The position numbers and the translations under genes are program-made. Positions 26,176 to 40,131 of a stretch of 64,000 nucleotides of DNA are shown piece after piece (within the stretch, counting starts at the first letter, position 1; the number at the start of each line of letters is the position of its first letter). Source of the DNA: Psychrobium sp051201665 (GTDB lineage: Bacteria > Pseudomonadota > Gammaproteobacteria > Enterobacterales > Psychrobiaceae); contig NZ_CP179210.1 of NCBI RefSeq assembly GCF_051201665.1, positions 3,968,001 to 4,032,000 of the forward strand, read 5' to 3'. Below the pieces are notes generated by a model. The model did not search any database, had not been told where the DNA came from, and was given only the letters and a program-made list of their open reading frames with translations.

Positions 26176-26295
26176 GTGTTTGGCAATGTCCTACTCTCAC
26201 ATGGGGAAGCCCCACACTACCATCGGCGCTATGTCGTTTCACTACTGAGTTCGGAATGGGATCAGGTGGGACCAACATGCTATGGTTACCAAACT
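26176..26295 (-). rRNA. rrf: 5S ribosomal RNA
   Basis: About 120 nt. Recognised by the minus-strand segments GTCCCACCTGATCCCATTCC, GAACTCAGTAGTGAAACGAC and GAGAGTAGGACATTGCCAAA. The ends were placed by pairing 5' GTTTGG with 3' CCAAAC. It is the last gene of the operon, and its 3' end is the parent of the two tags at 23.5-23.8 kb. Confidence 0.95.
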
Positions 26296-26496
26296 AATTT
26301 GACGTGAATGGATTCACTAACATCGCGGTGCCATGGATGGCAAAGAGCGATGTGTTACAGCGAACACAACCACTAAATTTGGAAAGCTTTCAAAAATCTT
26401 CTTAAACACAACAAGCGTTCTTTGTTGGATATTTCTGAGACTAGAACATCTCTTGAAAAATAGATTGAGTATCTATTTTTAAGATGTTCATGTAAA

Positions 26497-26512
26497 ACAC
26501 ATTAGGTGTTGT

Positions 26513-26521
<9 letters not shown>
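26497..26521 (-). other. 23S rRNA processing stem, 3' arm
   Basis: This 25-base segment is the exact reverse complement of 29400-29424, bracketing 23S. Such a stem is the usual RNase III substrate in pre-23S RNA. Confidence 0.8.
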
Positions 26522-29399
<2,878 letters not shown>

Positions 29400-29406
<7 letters not shown>

Positions 29407-29424
29407 ATACAACACCTAATGTGT
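29400..29424 (-). other. 23S rRNA processing stem, 5' arm
   Basis: Perfect partner of 26497-26521; see that entry. Confidence 0.8.
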
Positions 29425-29820
29425 CTTGCTTGATTCTTTTCTCTACTGCGCCGTTGGACTTCGTCATTCGGTCAGTTATGTAACACGTTACACGTCTTCC
29501 CTCATTGCTCGTCCGCCTTGCATTAGAAAAATTATCTGCGCAATACGTTAGATGTGTTAATTAAAACAACTAATGTTTTCGATTTCACAGACCAATGTCT
29601 GCTATGTCTAGTTTTATCATTATTCTTCTAATTATCCTGAAAAATAAATTAAGTATTTATTTTTAGATTATTAGCTTCGTAAATCATTTTCGCCTCAAAA
29701 ATATCCAAGAACACTTGTTGTGTTCGTAATTAGCATTCACTAATTACTTAAGAACTTCGAATAAAAATTATTGTTTACACAATAATCTAAATTCTATTTT
29801 TGAATTTATCAGCTTTCCAA

Positions 29821-29834
29821 ATTGTTAAAGAGCA
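29821..29834 (-). promoter_or_regulatory. boxA antitermination element in spacer
   Basis: Minus strand TGCTCTTTAACAAT matches rRNA boxA, the NusB/S10 site used for antitermination ahead of 23S. Confidence 0.8.
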
Positions 29835-29943
29835 GTCTTTATTAAAAAGACAAAGGTAAGCAATGTTGCTTAACTTTGTCGTTTCAGACAATGTTGATTC
29901 TATAAAAGAGATTTATTATCGCTTTTTCATCAACATGCTAGTG

Positions 29944-29966
29944 TATTCAAATAATCTGTGTGGACA
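29944..29966 (-). other. 16S rRNA processing stem, 3' arm
   Basis: Complementary to 31790-31812 with two mismatches in 23. Together they bracket 16S and form the expected RNase III stem. Confidence 0.7.
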
Positions 29967-30066
29967 CTTAAAGAAAAGTATCGAATGATTGGTCATCACA
30001 AGTGACGACCTGAATAAAACTGTATTTTTAGATTAATTATCTAAAAATCTGTTTTATTTTTGTCTG

Positions 30067-31613
<1,547 letters not shown>

Positions 31614-31789
31614 AAAGTTTAACTGTTTAACGTTCCCTACTTTTACATAAGAAACGACTCAATGAATTTACTGTCATATCAAGTAATTTCTTACTTGGTG
31701 TGAACATCTTCATTAAGTATTTTTTGATACTTAACCGATTTAGCCTTGAACATTTGATTAATAATCAAATGTTAGCTAAGTCTTAAAAA

Positions 31790-31812
31790 TGCCCACACAG
31801 TTTATTTGAATA
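31790..31812 (-). other. 16S rRNA processing stem, 5' arm
   Basis: Partner of 29944-29966; see that entry. Confidence 0.7.
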
Positions 31813-31815
31813 CTT

Positions 31816-31828
31816 ATTGTTAAAGAAC
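31816..31828 (-). promoter_or_regulatory. boxA in rRNA leader
   Basis: Minus strand GTTCTTTAACAAT, a boxA-like antitermination site in the leader between the promoters and 16S. Confidence 0.65.
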
Positions 31829-31899
31829 GTTTCAACTCGACTTACTCAAAGTAAGGAGTTACGCTTCAAACCGTGTGGCTCGTTGCGTTAGGGATGCGT

Positions 31900-31927
31900 A
31901 TCTTACGTCATTCCTTTTTGAAGTCAA
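31900..31927 (-). promoter_or_regulatory. rRNA promoter, proximal
   Basis: Minus strand: -35 TTGACT (31922-31927), 16-bp spacer, -10 TAAGAT (31900-31905). An A/T-rich UP-like stretch lies upstream and GC bases follow the -10. Confidence 0.75.
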
Positions 31928-32056
31928 CAACTAATTTTAAATAATTTTTAAAGATAATTTAAAGCGTTGTTTTTCTTCCTAACCCGTATCAGCGCTGCTT
32001 CTTAGCTCTTCGTTAAAAGATGCTCTATCAGTGCTTCCCCGTGTCAGTGGATGCGC

Positions 32057-32084
32057 ATTATAGAGATCCCATCGAACTTGGCAA
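32057..32084 (-). promoter_or_regulatory. rRNA promoter, distal
   Basis: Minus strand: -35 TTGCCA (32079-32084), 16-bp spacer, perfect -10 TATAAT (32057-32062), followed by GCGCATCC, a typical stringent-type discriminator. It forms the usual tandem pair with the proximal promoter. Confidence 0.78.
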
Positions 32085-32174
32085 GGGCTTTTTTAATCTT
32101 TTATTTCGTTTGGTCATTAAAGCTTCGAATCGGTCACAAAACAGTGCAAGTTAGTGCATTAATCAACCTCAACA

Positions 32175-32204
32175 ACAAAAAAGGACAGTATAAACTGTCC
32201 TTTT
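32175..32204 (-). terminator. Terminator after ccmFGH
   Basis: AAAAGGACAG and CTGTCCTTTT form a 10-bp stem with U-runs in both directions. On the minus strand it lies 20 bp after ccmH. Confidence 0.85.
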
Positions 32205-32224
32205 CATTATTTATTCACGTCACT

Positions 32225-32722
32225 TTACTTTAAGAGCTTGTCTATTTGAGCTTGCTCTTGTTCAGTGAGGCTATCGATATCATTCTCTTGCTGGGAATTA
32301 GCGACTTGCAATTCACCACGACGCTTTCTTTGTCTCATTACAATGTATGCAACCATAATGACTCCAAAAACACCAAAACCTATTGGTCCATACCAGAGGA
32401 AATAGGTAACGCGATCAAGTTTAGGCTTATAAAGTACAAAGCTACCGTAGCGCATAACCATATATTCCATAATTTGCTCATCGGTACGTCCCTCTTCGAG
32501 TAACCTACGAACTTCACGGCGTAGATCCTGTGAAATAAGTGAGTTTGAATCTGCAAGATTTTGATTTTGACATTTTGGACACCGAAGTATTTTATTCAAT
32601 TTATGAAATCGAACTTCATACTCAGATGTACTAAAGGTGTATGTTTCAACTGATGTACTATTACTTTCAGTGCTAAATAGCACGATAATAAATGTCATTA
32701 AGGCGATTATTAATTGTTTCAC
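32225..32722 (-). CDS. ccmH: Cytochrome c maturation protein CcmH
   Basis: CcmH is a membrane thiol-oxidoreductase that keeps apocytochrome c cysteines reduced for heme attachment. The 165-residue protein has a signal peptide, the redox motif LRCPKCQNQ (about 46-54) in the family context NQNLADSNS, and a TM helix at about 108-128. It overlaps ccmG by 4 bp and ends the minus-strand ccmFGH unit. It is the short form (no TPR), with the TPR part encoded by the separate ccmI. Confidence 0.95.
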   Translation of the reverse strand: MKQLIIALMTFIIVLFSTESNSTSVETYTFSTSEYEVRFHKLNKILRCPKCQNQNLADSNSLISQDLRREVRRLLEEGRTDEQIMEYMVMRYGSFVLYKPKLDRVTYFLWYGPIGFGVFGVIMVAYIVMRQRKRRGELQVANSQQENDIDSLTEQEQAQIDKLLK

Positions 32723-33261
32723 GTTTCATTCGCCTTGTTTTTTAAAGAGTCTATTAGCGGTTTTATCTTAGTGTTCCAAGCAACAGGATCGAGAATACCA
32801 GCATATCGCAATTTAATAACACCATTACCATCAACAACGAACGTCTCTGGAGCACCGTATACGCCAAGATCCAGCGCTAACTTCCCATCAACATCATAGA
32901 CGGTGAACTGATAAGGATCTTGGTAGTCTTTTAGCCATTGTTGTGCAGCAGATAAATCATCTTTAAAGTTAATGCCATAGATAGGTAAACCACTCTTGGC
33001 AAGATCTAGAAGATAAGGATGTTCAATTTTACAGCCTGCACACCAGGTTCCCCAAATATTAAGGAGATAAACTTCACCTTTAAGATCGGCGTTTGTAACA
33101 ACTCGGCTCTGATCGGTAACCGTCAGTAACTTAAACGCGGGAACTGGTTTGCCCTCTAATGCTGATGGCATAGCCTGAGGATTAAGGTAGAGCCCTCTAT
33201 ATAAGAAGAAGCCAAGCACCATAAATAAGATAAGTGGTAAAAATAGTAATACTCTTTTCAT
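32719..33261 (-). CDS. ccmG: Thiol:disulfide interchange protein CcmG/DsbE
   Basis: A periplasmic membrane-anchored thioredoxin-like protein that reduces CcmH or apocytochrome c. From the start at 33261 (MKRVLLFLPLILFMVLGF) it is 180 residues, with an N-terminal anchor and the active site WGTWCAGCKIEHP (about 77-89). The longer upstream frame overlaps ccmF and lacks a ribosome site; AGGA precedes the chosen ATG. It lies 10 bp after ccmF. Confidence 0.95.
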   Translation of the reverse strand: MKRVLLFLPLILFMVLGFFLYRGLYLNPQAMPSALEGKPVPAFKLLTVTDQSRVVTNADLKGEVYLLNIWGTWCAGCKIEHPYLLDLAKSGLPIYGINFKDDLSAAQQWLKDYQDPYQFTVYDVDGKLALDLGVYGAPETFVVDGNGVIKLRYAGILDPVAWNTKIKPLIDSLKNKANET

Positions 33262-33271
33262 TATAAGTGTC

Positions 33272-35242
33272 CTAGGCAATTGCCGGTTGAGATTCAACGG
33301 ATGCATTAGCTGTTGATTTGCGGCGGTAACGCTTATCAAACATACATAAGAATCCACCTAGCATTATTATCAAACCAGCCAACCATAATAGATTGATATA
33401 TGGTTTAACGTAAATTCGTACTGCCCAAGCGTCGTTATCAAGTGGATCACCTAAGGCAACAAATAAATCTCGAGTCAGGGTACTGTCAATGCCAGCCTCA
33501 GTCATTCCCATCGTTTGCACGCGATACACTCGACGTTCAGGGTGAAGGCTTGCTACTCGTTGGCCATTCTCATACGCAATAATAGTTGCACGTTGTGAAC
33601 TATAGTTTGGCCCTTCAACGGGTTCTACCGTTTGTAATGAGAACTCATAGCCGCTGAGTGATACTTTATCGCCTTTATCCATTCGAACATCAAGTTGCGA
33701 TTCGTAATGGCTAACCAAGGTCACACCAACAATAGCAATAGCAATACCGAGATGGGCAGTTACCATGCCCCAATAACTTTGGGTCGGACGCGTTATATCA
33801 AGTTTACCGTCTCGCCCTTTTATACTGGTATGAGTATTTTTCAACGTACCTAAGGTTAACCAACAAGCGAGGCCCATTCCAATTGCAACCCAACCGATAA
33901 ACTCATCACCATAGACGATTGGAAATGCAAGACCAAAAATCACGCTAACCAATGCAATTATGCCAAGCTCATTAATTAGCGTACCCGCTTTATTTTTCTT
34001 CCAACGAATAATAGGCGCCGCCGCCATAATCACCACCATTACCGCAATAATGGGATTAAACACGGTATTGAAGAATGGGGGACCTACCGATATTTTTCCA
34101 TATCCTAGCGCGTCAACTAACAGTGGGTATAACGTGCCAAGTAAAACAGTTGCTGTCGCTACAACCAATGCTATATTGCCTAAGAGAATTAATGTTTCTT
34201 TAGAAAGTAATTCAAAATTAGACGGCTCACGCAATGAACTTGCTTTAAATGCAAACAAGGTCAGAGAGCCTATTACCGCAATAGCAAGGAGCAACAATAT
34301 AAACATACCGCGCGAAGGATCGGCTGCGAATGAATGTACTGAATTAAGCACACCAGAACGTACTAAGAAGGTTCCTAATAAGCTTAACGAAAATGCAGAA
34401 ATCGCTAGTAATACCGTCCAGTTTCTAAATTGACCGCGCTGTTCGGTAACCGATAACGAATGAATAAGTGCTGTTCCAACTAGCCACGGCATAAATGAGG
34501 CATTTTCTACGGGATCCCAGAACCACCAGCCGCCCCAGCCAAGTTCATAATATGCCCACCAACTACCGAGCATGATACCTACCGTTAGAAATGCCCAAGC
34601 AGCGAGTGTCCAAGGCCTTGTCCAGCGAGCCCATGCGGCATCCATTTTGCCACTCATCAGCGCCGCGACGGCAAATGCAAAGGCGACAGAAAAGCCAACA
34701 TAGCCAAGATAAAGCATAGGTGGATGGAGAATAAGTCCAATATCCTGTAACAACGGATTTAGATCTCGCCCCTGCGTTGGAATATCAAATAAAATTCGAT
34801 CGAAAGGATTAGAGGTAAGCAAAGTAAATAGGAAGAAACCAGCCGCAACCAACCCCAGAATTGATAGTACTCTAGCAACGAAGGCTTCTTCTAATTGTCG
34901 ACTAGTTGCTGCCAATGCCAATGTCCAGACACATAATGTTAATACCCAAAATAACAATGAGCCTTCATGACCACCAAACACAGCGGCAATTTTATATTGA
35001 ATCGGCAATTCAGTATTAGACTGGTGCGCGATGTACGCCACAGAGAAATCGTCGGTTATAAAACTATAAGTTAATAAGCCATAACTTACAGCGGCAAAGA
35101 AGAACATGCCGAAGGTGAGAGGTCTAGCGTAACGAATTAGGCTTAAATTATTTTGCGCCACACCAACTAGTGGGATAACGCCAAGAGCAATTGCGAACAT
35201 TAGTCCGACGATAAATGAGAAATTTCCTAACTCAGGGATCAT
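33272..35242 (-). CDS. ccmF: Heme lyase CcmF
   Basis: The core of holocytochrome c synthase in the System I pathway. The 656-residue polytopic protein has the tryptophan-rich WWD motif GWGGWWFWDPVENASFMPWL (about 232-251) and many TM helices. Length is typical. It heads the minus-strand ccmFGH unit, divergent from ccmI. The 280-bp gap between them is AT-rich and must hold both promoters, though no clear ones were fixed. Confidence 0.97.
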   Translation of the reverse strand: MIPELGNFSFIVGLMFAIALGVIPLVGVAQNNLSLIRYARPLTFGMFFFAAVSYGLLTYSFITDDFSVAYIAHQSNTELPIQYKIAAVFGGHEGSLLFWVLTLCVWTLALAATSRQLEEAFVARVLSILGLVAAGFFLFTLLTSNPFDRILFDIPTQGRDLNPLLQDIGLILHPPMLYLGYVGFSVAFAFAVAALMSGKMDAAWARWTRPWTLAAWAFLTVGIMLGSWWAYYELGWGGWWFWDPVENASFMPWLVGTALIHSLSVTEQRGQFRNWTVLLAISAFSLSLLGTFLVRSGVLNSVHSFAADPSRGMFILLLLAIAVIGSLTLFAFKASSLREPSNFELLSKETLILLGNIALVVATATVLLGTLYPLLVDALGYGKISVGPPFFNTVFNPIIAVMVVIMAAAPIIRWKKNKAGTLINELGIIALVSVIFGLAFPIVYGDEFIGWVAIGMGLACWLTLGTLKNTHTSIKGRDGKLDITRPTQSYWGMVTAHLGIAIAIVGVTLVSHYESQLDVRMDKGDKVSLSGYEFSLQTVEPVEGPNYSSQRATIIAYENGQRVASLHPERRVYRVQTMGMTEAGIDSTLTRDLFVALGDPLDNDAWAVRIYVKPYINLLWLAGLIIMLGGFLCMFDKRYRRKSTANASVESQPAIA

Positions 35243-35543
35243 TTCACTTCCTCAGTATTAAAGATAAAACTGCTATTTAGCAGCATAATGCATCGGGTAC
35301 TTATAATAACTGATCACAACCTCGATTAACTAATAAAGATCAAAAAATCCTTATTTAGGTCCGTACAATTAAAACAACAGAAGCTCGATGGACACTGATA
35401 ATCAGCAAAAGTTTCATGATTTTTATAATTTATTTTTCGCAACTTGATCCTGCATAAATTTTACGGTGATAGCTATACCACAAGGCATATTTTAACGTAC
35501 AATCAGCACCAATTTTTCATAAGCATTGGCGACGAGTCAAATC

Positions 35544-36776
35544 ATGACAACTGAACTTTGGGCAGCAATAGGTTTTATGGTGCTAATAGCACTTCTTATT
35601 TTATGGTGGCCTTATGCTCGAAATAGCCAAATCAAAGCGCAATCGAATAATGCGCGAAATGAAGCTAATAAAGAAAGCTATTTCACTTCATTAGAAAAAA
35701 TTGATACTCAACTTGCTGAAAATCGTATTGATCAACAAGAATACGACGAGCTAAAAACAGAGCTAGGCCGTAAGCTATTACAAGAAGCAACAGATAGTAG
35801 CGAGCAACTAGAAGTAAAATCTCACTCGATACTTTTCCCTATTATCTTGAGCGGTTTGCTAGCATCAGCATCAATTTATATGTATCTAAATATTGGTGAA
35901 TCTCAACACCTTGAACAAGCGATGGCTCAGAATGCTCAAGCAAAATCACAGCAAGAGAAATATCAACAAGCACTGTCGCTGCTTGAAGAAAAAGTTGCTC
36001 AAAATCCTAATAACAGTGAAATGTTATTTAACTTGGCGCATTTTTATATCTCAGCGCAGCAATTTGACAATGCTATCGCGTCATTTAAAAAACTAATTAC
36101 TATGGTTGGTGAGCATGCTGAGTTTATCGGCCCTCAAGCTCAAGCTCTGTATTATAAAAACAATCAACAAATGACGGATGAAGTTAAGCAACTCATCGAA
36201 CAAGCCTTAGCACTTGATCCCAACGATGTATCAACCTTAGTGTTGGTTGGCATGGATAATTTTGTTAACGGAAACTACGGACAAGCTATTGTGGTGTGGC
36301 AACGTGTAGTGAACAACGGTCGTCCAGGTACTGACATCGATGCACTAACCAATGCAATTGCCAATGCAAAGCAACGATTGGCAATGACAGGTCAACCGAT
36401 CCCTGAAGTTGAGACACCAGTTGTGTCAAAAAGCGGCGTTGATGTTGACGTTGCTATTAGTGAAAAACTAGATGGTTCTTTTACATCAGACCAAACGATC
36501 TTTATTTATGCAATTGCGCTTGAAGGCCCTCGTATGCCACTAGCGGCAATCAAGCTTACCGCGGGCGATTTACCACTATCCATTCGCTTAGATGATTCTC
36601 GAGCGATGACACCAGCAGCTAAAATTAGTCAGCACAAACAAGTGCGGTTATTTGCTGTTGTCTCAAAAAGTGGCAGTCCTGGAATTAAATCAGGTGACTT
36701 ACACGGCATGATTGAAAAAGCAGATATTGACGCCCAGCAGCCTTATCAACTTATCATTGATAAAGTAGCAGAATAA
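35544..36776 (+). CDS. ccmI: Cytochrome c maturation protein CcmI
   Basis: CcmI is an apocytochrome c chaperone. From the ATG at 35544 (MTTELWAAIGFMVLIALLIL) it has 410 residues, with two TM helices (about 4-22 and 90-108), then a TPR-containing periplasmic region (NNSEMLFNLAHFYISAQQ; DPNDVSTLVLVGMDNF) and a C-terminal beta domain. A TTG six codons upstream is in frame but less likely. It starts the plus-strand ccmIABCDE unit. Confidence 0.92.
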   Translation: MTTELWAAIGFMVLIALLILWWPYARNSQIKAQSNNARNEANKESYFTSLEKIDTQLAENRIDQQEYDELKTELGRKLLQEATDSSEQLEVKSHSILFPIILSGLLASASIYMYLNIGESQHLEQAMAQNAQAKSQQEKYQQALSLLEEKVAQNPNNSEMLFNLAHFYISAQQFDNAIASFKKLITMVGEHAEFIGPQAQALYYKNNQQMTDEVKQLIEQALALDPNDVSTLVLVGMDNFVNGNYGQAIVVWQRVVNNGRPGTDIDALTNAIANAKQRLAMTGQPIPEVETPVVSKSGVDVDVAISEKLDGSFTSDQTIFIYAIALEGPRMPLAAIKLTAGDLPLSIRLDDSRAMTPAAKISQHKQVRLFAVVSKSGSPGIKSGDLHGMIEKADIDAQQPYQLIIDKVAE

Positions 36777-36778
36777 TC

Positions 36779-37405
36779 ATGAACAGCTTGTTGCGCGCTC
36801 ACCAATTAACTTGTATTCGTGAAGATCGTGTTTTATTTGACGAACTTTCATTTACGGTAAATGCTGGCGATTTAATTCAGATTGAAGGTGCTAACGGTGC
36901 CGGAAAAACTAGCCTGCTGCGTCTGCTCGCCGGATTATCTCTTCCGTATGAAGGTGAAGTGCGCTACCAAGAGCAAGCTATTACAAAATGTCGCGAAAAT
37001 TACTATCAGGATTTAACCTTTATTGGCCACTTAGCTGGTGTTAAAGGTGAACTTACTGCGGTTGAGAACTTATCCTTTAGTTTAGCGTTACAACAAGACA
37101 GCATTGATAATATCGACAATGCGATTGAACGCGTCAGTTTAACTGGGTTTGAAGACAGCTACGCATCGCATCTTTCGGCAGGTCAAAATCGTCGTATTGC
37201 CCTTGCTCGATTGTGGCAAAGCACCAGTAAGATTTGGATCCTAGACGAACCCTTTACCGCCATTGATAAATCTGGCGTTGCGCAGCTAGAGCAGTTATTT
37301 CTGGATCATGTAGCACGCGGCGGCGCGATAATATTTACCAGCCATCAAGAATTACAAATAGCTAACCAGTCAGTGCAACGCATCAACTTAGAGGATCTCA
37401 TTTAA
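36779..37405 (+). CDS. ccmA: Heme exporter ATPase CcmA
   Basis: The ATP-binding subunit of the CcmABCD complex that releases holo-CcmE. The 208-residue protein has Walker A GANGAGKTSLL (about 37-47), the ABC signature LSAGQNRRIAL (about 131-141), Walker B WILDEPF and a switch His (SHQ). It begins 2 bp after ccmI and its stop region overlaps the ccmB start by 1 base. Confidence 0.96.
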   Translation: MNSLLRAHQLTCIREDRVLFDELSFTVNAGDLIQIEGANGAGKTSLLRLLAGLSLPYEGEVRYQEQAITKCRENYYQDLTFIGHLAGVKGELTAVENLSFSLALQQDSIDNIDNAIERVSLTGFEDSYASHLSAGQNRRIALARLWQSTSKIWILDEPFTAIDKSGVAQLEQLFLDHVARGGAIIFTSHQELQIANQSVQRINLEDLI

Positions 37406-38097
37406 TGTCCACGCCTCATCCACTAAGTTATCGTCAATTATTTTGGCAAGTTATGCACCGCGACTTAAAAGTTGCAGTGCATAACAAAGGGGATATTTTA
37501 AATCCGCTGATTTTTTTAGTGATAGTTATTACCTTGTTCCCGCTAGGTATTGGACCAGAAACAAATCTATTAACACGAATTGCTCCAGGTATTATTTGGG
37601 TGGCAGCGCTATTATCAGCGCTCTTGTCATTGGAAAGATTATTTAAAAATGACTTCAGCGATGGTTCGCTTGAGCAAATGCTACTGAGCCCTCAGCCTTT
37701 ATTTATTATGGTGCTAGCTAAAATTAGCGCTCACTGGCTACTAACCGGGCTTCCTATTATATTAATCGCACCATTACTTGCATTAATGCTGCATATGGAT
37801 CCGCTAGCCTACCCTGCACTTATGATAACATTAGCATTGGGAACGCCAATATTGAGCCTGATCGGCGCGATTGGTGTAGCATTGACAGTTGGCCTCAAAA
37901 AAGGCGGCGTTCTATTAAGTTTATTGATTTTACCACTATATATACCAGTCTTAATTTTCGCGACTGGCGCCATAGAAGCTGCAGCGCTTAATATGCCTTA
38001 TAGTGGACATATAGCAATTATTTCAGCGTTGTTAGTACTTGCATTGACCTTGAGTCCATTTGCAGTAAGTGCCGCATTGCGCGTTAGTACCAATTAA
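37405..38097 (+). CDS. ccmB: Heme exporter protein CcmB
   Basis: A membrane subunit of the CcmABCD complex. The 230-residue protein has about six TM helices and the family segment LERLFKNDFSDGSLEQMLLS (about 76-95). It is tightly coupled to ccmA. Confidence 0.95.
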   Translation: MSTPHPLSYRQLFWQVMHRDLKVAVHNKGDILNPLIFLVIVITLFPLGIGPETNLLTRIAPGIIWVAALLSALLSLERLFKNDFSDGSLEQMLLSPQPLFIMVLAKISAHWLLTGLPIILIAPLLALMLHMDPLAYPALMITLALGTPILSLIGAIGVALTVGLKKGGVLLSLLILPLYIPVLIFATGAIEAAALNMPYSGHIAIISALLVLALTLSPFAVSAALRVSTN

Positions 38098-38125
38098 TTT
38101 AAATTTTTAGGTGAGTAAATAGATT

Positions 38126-38872
38126 ATGTGGAAGTGGTTACATCCATACGCAAAAGCAGAACGCAGCTACCAGCTAGCGTCAACGCTACAGCCGTGGTTT
38201 GCGATCTCTAGTATCGTATTATTAGTCGTTGGAGCCGTTTGGGGATTAGCGTTTGCACCAGCAGAGTTATACCAGAAAGAGTATTATCGGATTATTTACA
38301 TCCATGTTCCTGCAGCAACACTCTCAATGAGTGTTTATATGGCAATGGCAACCGCTGTACTGATTTCTATGGTCTGGCAGTTAAAGCTCGCTGATGCCGC
38401 CGCCGCAGCAATGGCACCGATTGGCGCAACGTTAACAGCTATCGCGTTAATTACAGGTGCAATATGGGGCGCGCCATCGTGGGGAACTTCATGGGTATGG
38501 GACGCACGACTAACCTCTTATCTTATTCTTCTATTTTTATATTTAGGCGTTATTGCGTTACATAATGCGTTTGAAGATAAAGCATTAGCAAGCCGCGCAG
38601 CAGGGATCCTAACCTTAGTGGGTGTGGTAAACATTCCTATCATTAAATACTCCGTTGAATGGTGGAATACGCTACACCAAACAGCAACAATTTCCAAACT
38701 GTCAGCACCTTCGATGAGCAGTGAAATGTTATGGCCATTATTAACCAATATTCTTGCCTTTGCCTTAATGATCGGAGCGCTAACTTTAGTCAGATTCAAA
38801 AATGAGGTTCTTGCACGAAATGCAATGCGCCCATGGGTACGTGAACTGGCCACTAAAGTAGGAGATAAATAA
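38126..38872 (+). CDS. ccmC: Heme exporter protein CcmC
   Basis: CcmC hands heme to CcmE. The 248-residue protein has six TM helices and the WWD-type motif WGAPSWGTSWVWDARLTSYL (about 113-132), plus the conserved His residues in YIHVPAA and WNTLHQTAT. It shares one base with the ccmD start. Confidence 0.96.
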   Translation: MWKWLHPYAKAERSYQLASTLQPWFAISSIVLLVVGAVWGLAFAPAELYQKEYYRIIYIHVPAATLSMSVYMAMATAVLISMVWQLKLADAAAAAMAPIGATLTAIALITGAIWGAPSWGTSWVWDARLTSYLILLFLYLGVIALHNAFEDKALASRAAGILTLVGVVNIPIIKYSVEWWNTLHQTATISKLSAPSMSSEMLWPLLTNILAFALMIGALTLVRFKNEVLARNAMRPWVRELATKVGDK

Positions 38873-39090
38873 TGCATTTTGATAGTTTTAGCGACTTTAT
38901 CGCGATGGGTGGACATGCCTTTTACGTTTGGTGGGCCTACGGTATTACCTTTACCCTACTAACGACACTAACCATTGTTAGTGTTCGACGTAAAAATTCA
39001 TTATTAAAAGAAATAGCTAAACGTGCACAGCACGAAGACAAATTAAAACAAATGAGAAAGGATAAGAAAACTAATGAATCCAAGACGTAA
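38872..39090 (+). CDS. ccmD: Heme exporter protein CcmD
   Basis: A small membrane protein that stabilises the CcmC-heme-CcmE complex. The 72-residue protein has one TM helix (about 18-38) with the family pattern FYVWWAYGIT and a charged cytoplasmic tail. It overlaps ccmE by 17 bp. Confidence 0.92.
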   Translation: MHFDSFSDFIAMGGHAFYVWWAYGITFTLLTTLTIVSVRRKNSLLKEIAKRAQHEDKLKQMRKDKKTNESKT

Positions 39091-39547
39091 AAAGCGCCTC
39101 ACTATCATTTCTATCATCTTCGTCGGTTTTGCAGCCGTCGTTGGGTTGGTGCTTTATTCACTTAGCCAAAATATCAATTTATTTTACACACCCCATGAAA
39201 TTATTGGCGGTAAAGAAGACACAGGGCTTAAGCCAGTTATCGGTCAACGCCTGCGAATTGGTGGCATGGTTAAAGAGGGCTCGCTAGTTAAAAACAGTCA
39301 GGACTTGGAAGTATCATTTGTTGTGTTTGATGCGACTCACGAAGTCACTGTAACTTATGAAGGACTATTGCCTGATTTGTTCCGCGAAGGTCAAGGTATA
39401 GTCGCAAATGGTGTGTTAGCTGAAGGCAATGTCATCGTCGCTACTGAAGTGCTTGCAAAGCATGACGAAAATTATGTAGCGCCAGAAATTGCAGATGCAA
39501 TGAAAAAACAACACCAAAAAGCAGAGAAGGCGAAAGCTGCTTACTAA
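39074..39547 (+). CDS. ccmE: Heme chaperone CcmE
   Basis: A periplasmic heme chaperone that binds heme covalently through a histidine. The 157-residue protein has an N-terminal TM anchor (about 8-29), the OB-fold segment LRIGGMVKEGS and the heme-binding motif VLAKHDENY (His about 130). It ends the ccmIABCDE unit; a broken TRAP permease fragment follows 27 bp later. Confidence 0.96.
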   Translation: MNPRRKKRLTIISIIFVGFAAVVGLVLYSLSQNINLFYTPHEIIGGKEDTGLKPVIGQRLRIGGMVKEGSLVKNSQDLEVSFVVFDATHEVTVTYEGLLPDLFREGQGIVANGVLAEGNVIVATEVLAKHDENYVAPEIADAMKKQHQKAEKAKAAY

Positions 39548-39574
39548 AATCTCCCATATCAACGGTAGCGATTC

Positions 39575-39934
39575 ATGTTGCAATTACCAGGTGAAAAGTG
39601 GACATTCATCGCATTAGCAATGATTGCGATCCTTATTCTTGGCTTTTTTATTGACTTTGTTGAAGTCGCTTTCATTATTGTGCCTATTTTGACACCAATA
39701 GCCGAATCTTTAGGGATAAATATGATTTGGTTTGCTATACTCATTGCAATGAATTTGCAGTCGTCATTTTTGCCCCCCTTTGGGTTTAGTTTGTTCTATC
39801 TCAAAGGTGTCGCCCCTAAAGGCGTGGCAACCACGGGTATTTATAAAGGAGTTATCCCATTTATTATGATTCAAGTGGCAGTACTTGCAATGCTCATTAT
39901 GTTTCCAAGTGTCTTTGGCTTGTCGATGGAATAA
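39575..39934 (+). pseudogene. TRAP transporter large permease, C-terminal remnant
   Basis: About 119 codons resembling only the last quarter of DctM-type TRAP permeases (more than 420 residues): ILILGFFIDFVEVAFIIVPI, then NLQSSFLPPFGFSLFYLKGV. An in-frame TAG lies three codons before the ATG and no 5' part or DctP/DctQ partner is present. It is most likely a leftover from a deletion or rearrangement next to ccmE. The remaining frame is intact, so a recent event is possible. Confidence 0.75.
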
Positions 39935-40131
39935 AAACCGAAAGCAGCGTCATAGAAAAGTAGTCAATTAAAGGGATGGGAGCGACTACTTTAAAATTCT
40001 TCTCAAAGAATTTTTTATTAAAATTTTACTTTTCCCGATTCCCTGCTAAATTATAGTTGTATAATAATTTTGTATTAGTAACCCTTTCCTAAAATTGCAC
40101 TATAGGAAAATTGAATTTACGTAAGGTAATG
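39935..40131 (+). promoter_or_regulatory. Intergenic region upstream of the LuxR-type regulator
   Basis: AT-rich. It holds a weak terminator-like hairpin AAATTCTTCTCAAAGAATTT (39994-40013) followed by TTT and a TATAAT (40060-40065) about 65 bp before the regulator start. No clear -35 was found. Confidence 0.4.

Larger units (their letters stand above)
29407..30066 (-). other. 16S-23S spacer without tRNA genes
   Basis: 660 bp. Neither strand shows a tRNA T-arm signature (GGTTCGAATCC-type), so the usual Ile/Ala or Glu tRNAs are absent. It holds a boxA element (29821-29834) and one arm of the 16S processing stem (29944-29966). Confidence 0.75.

Noticed and set aside
29407..30066. Possible tRNA genes in the 16S-23S spacer
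   Set aside because: No T-arm or anticodon stem pattern was found on either strand.
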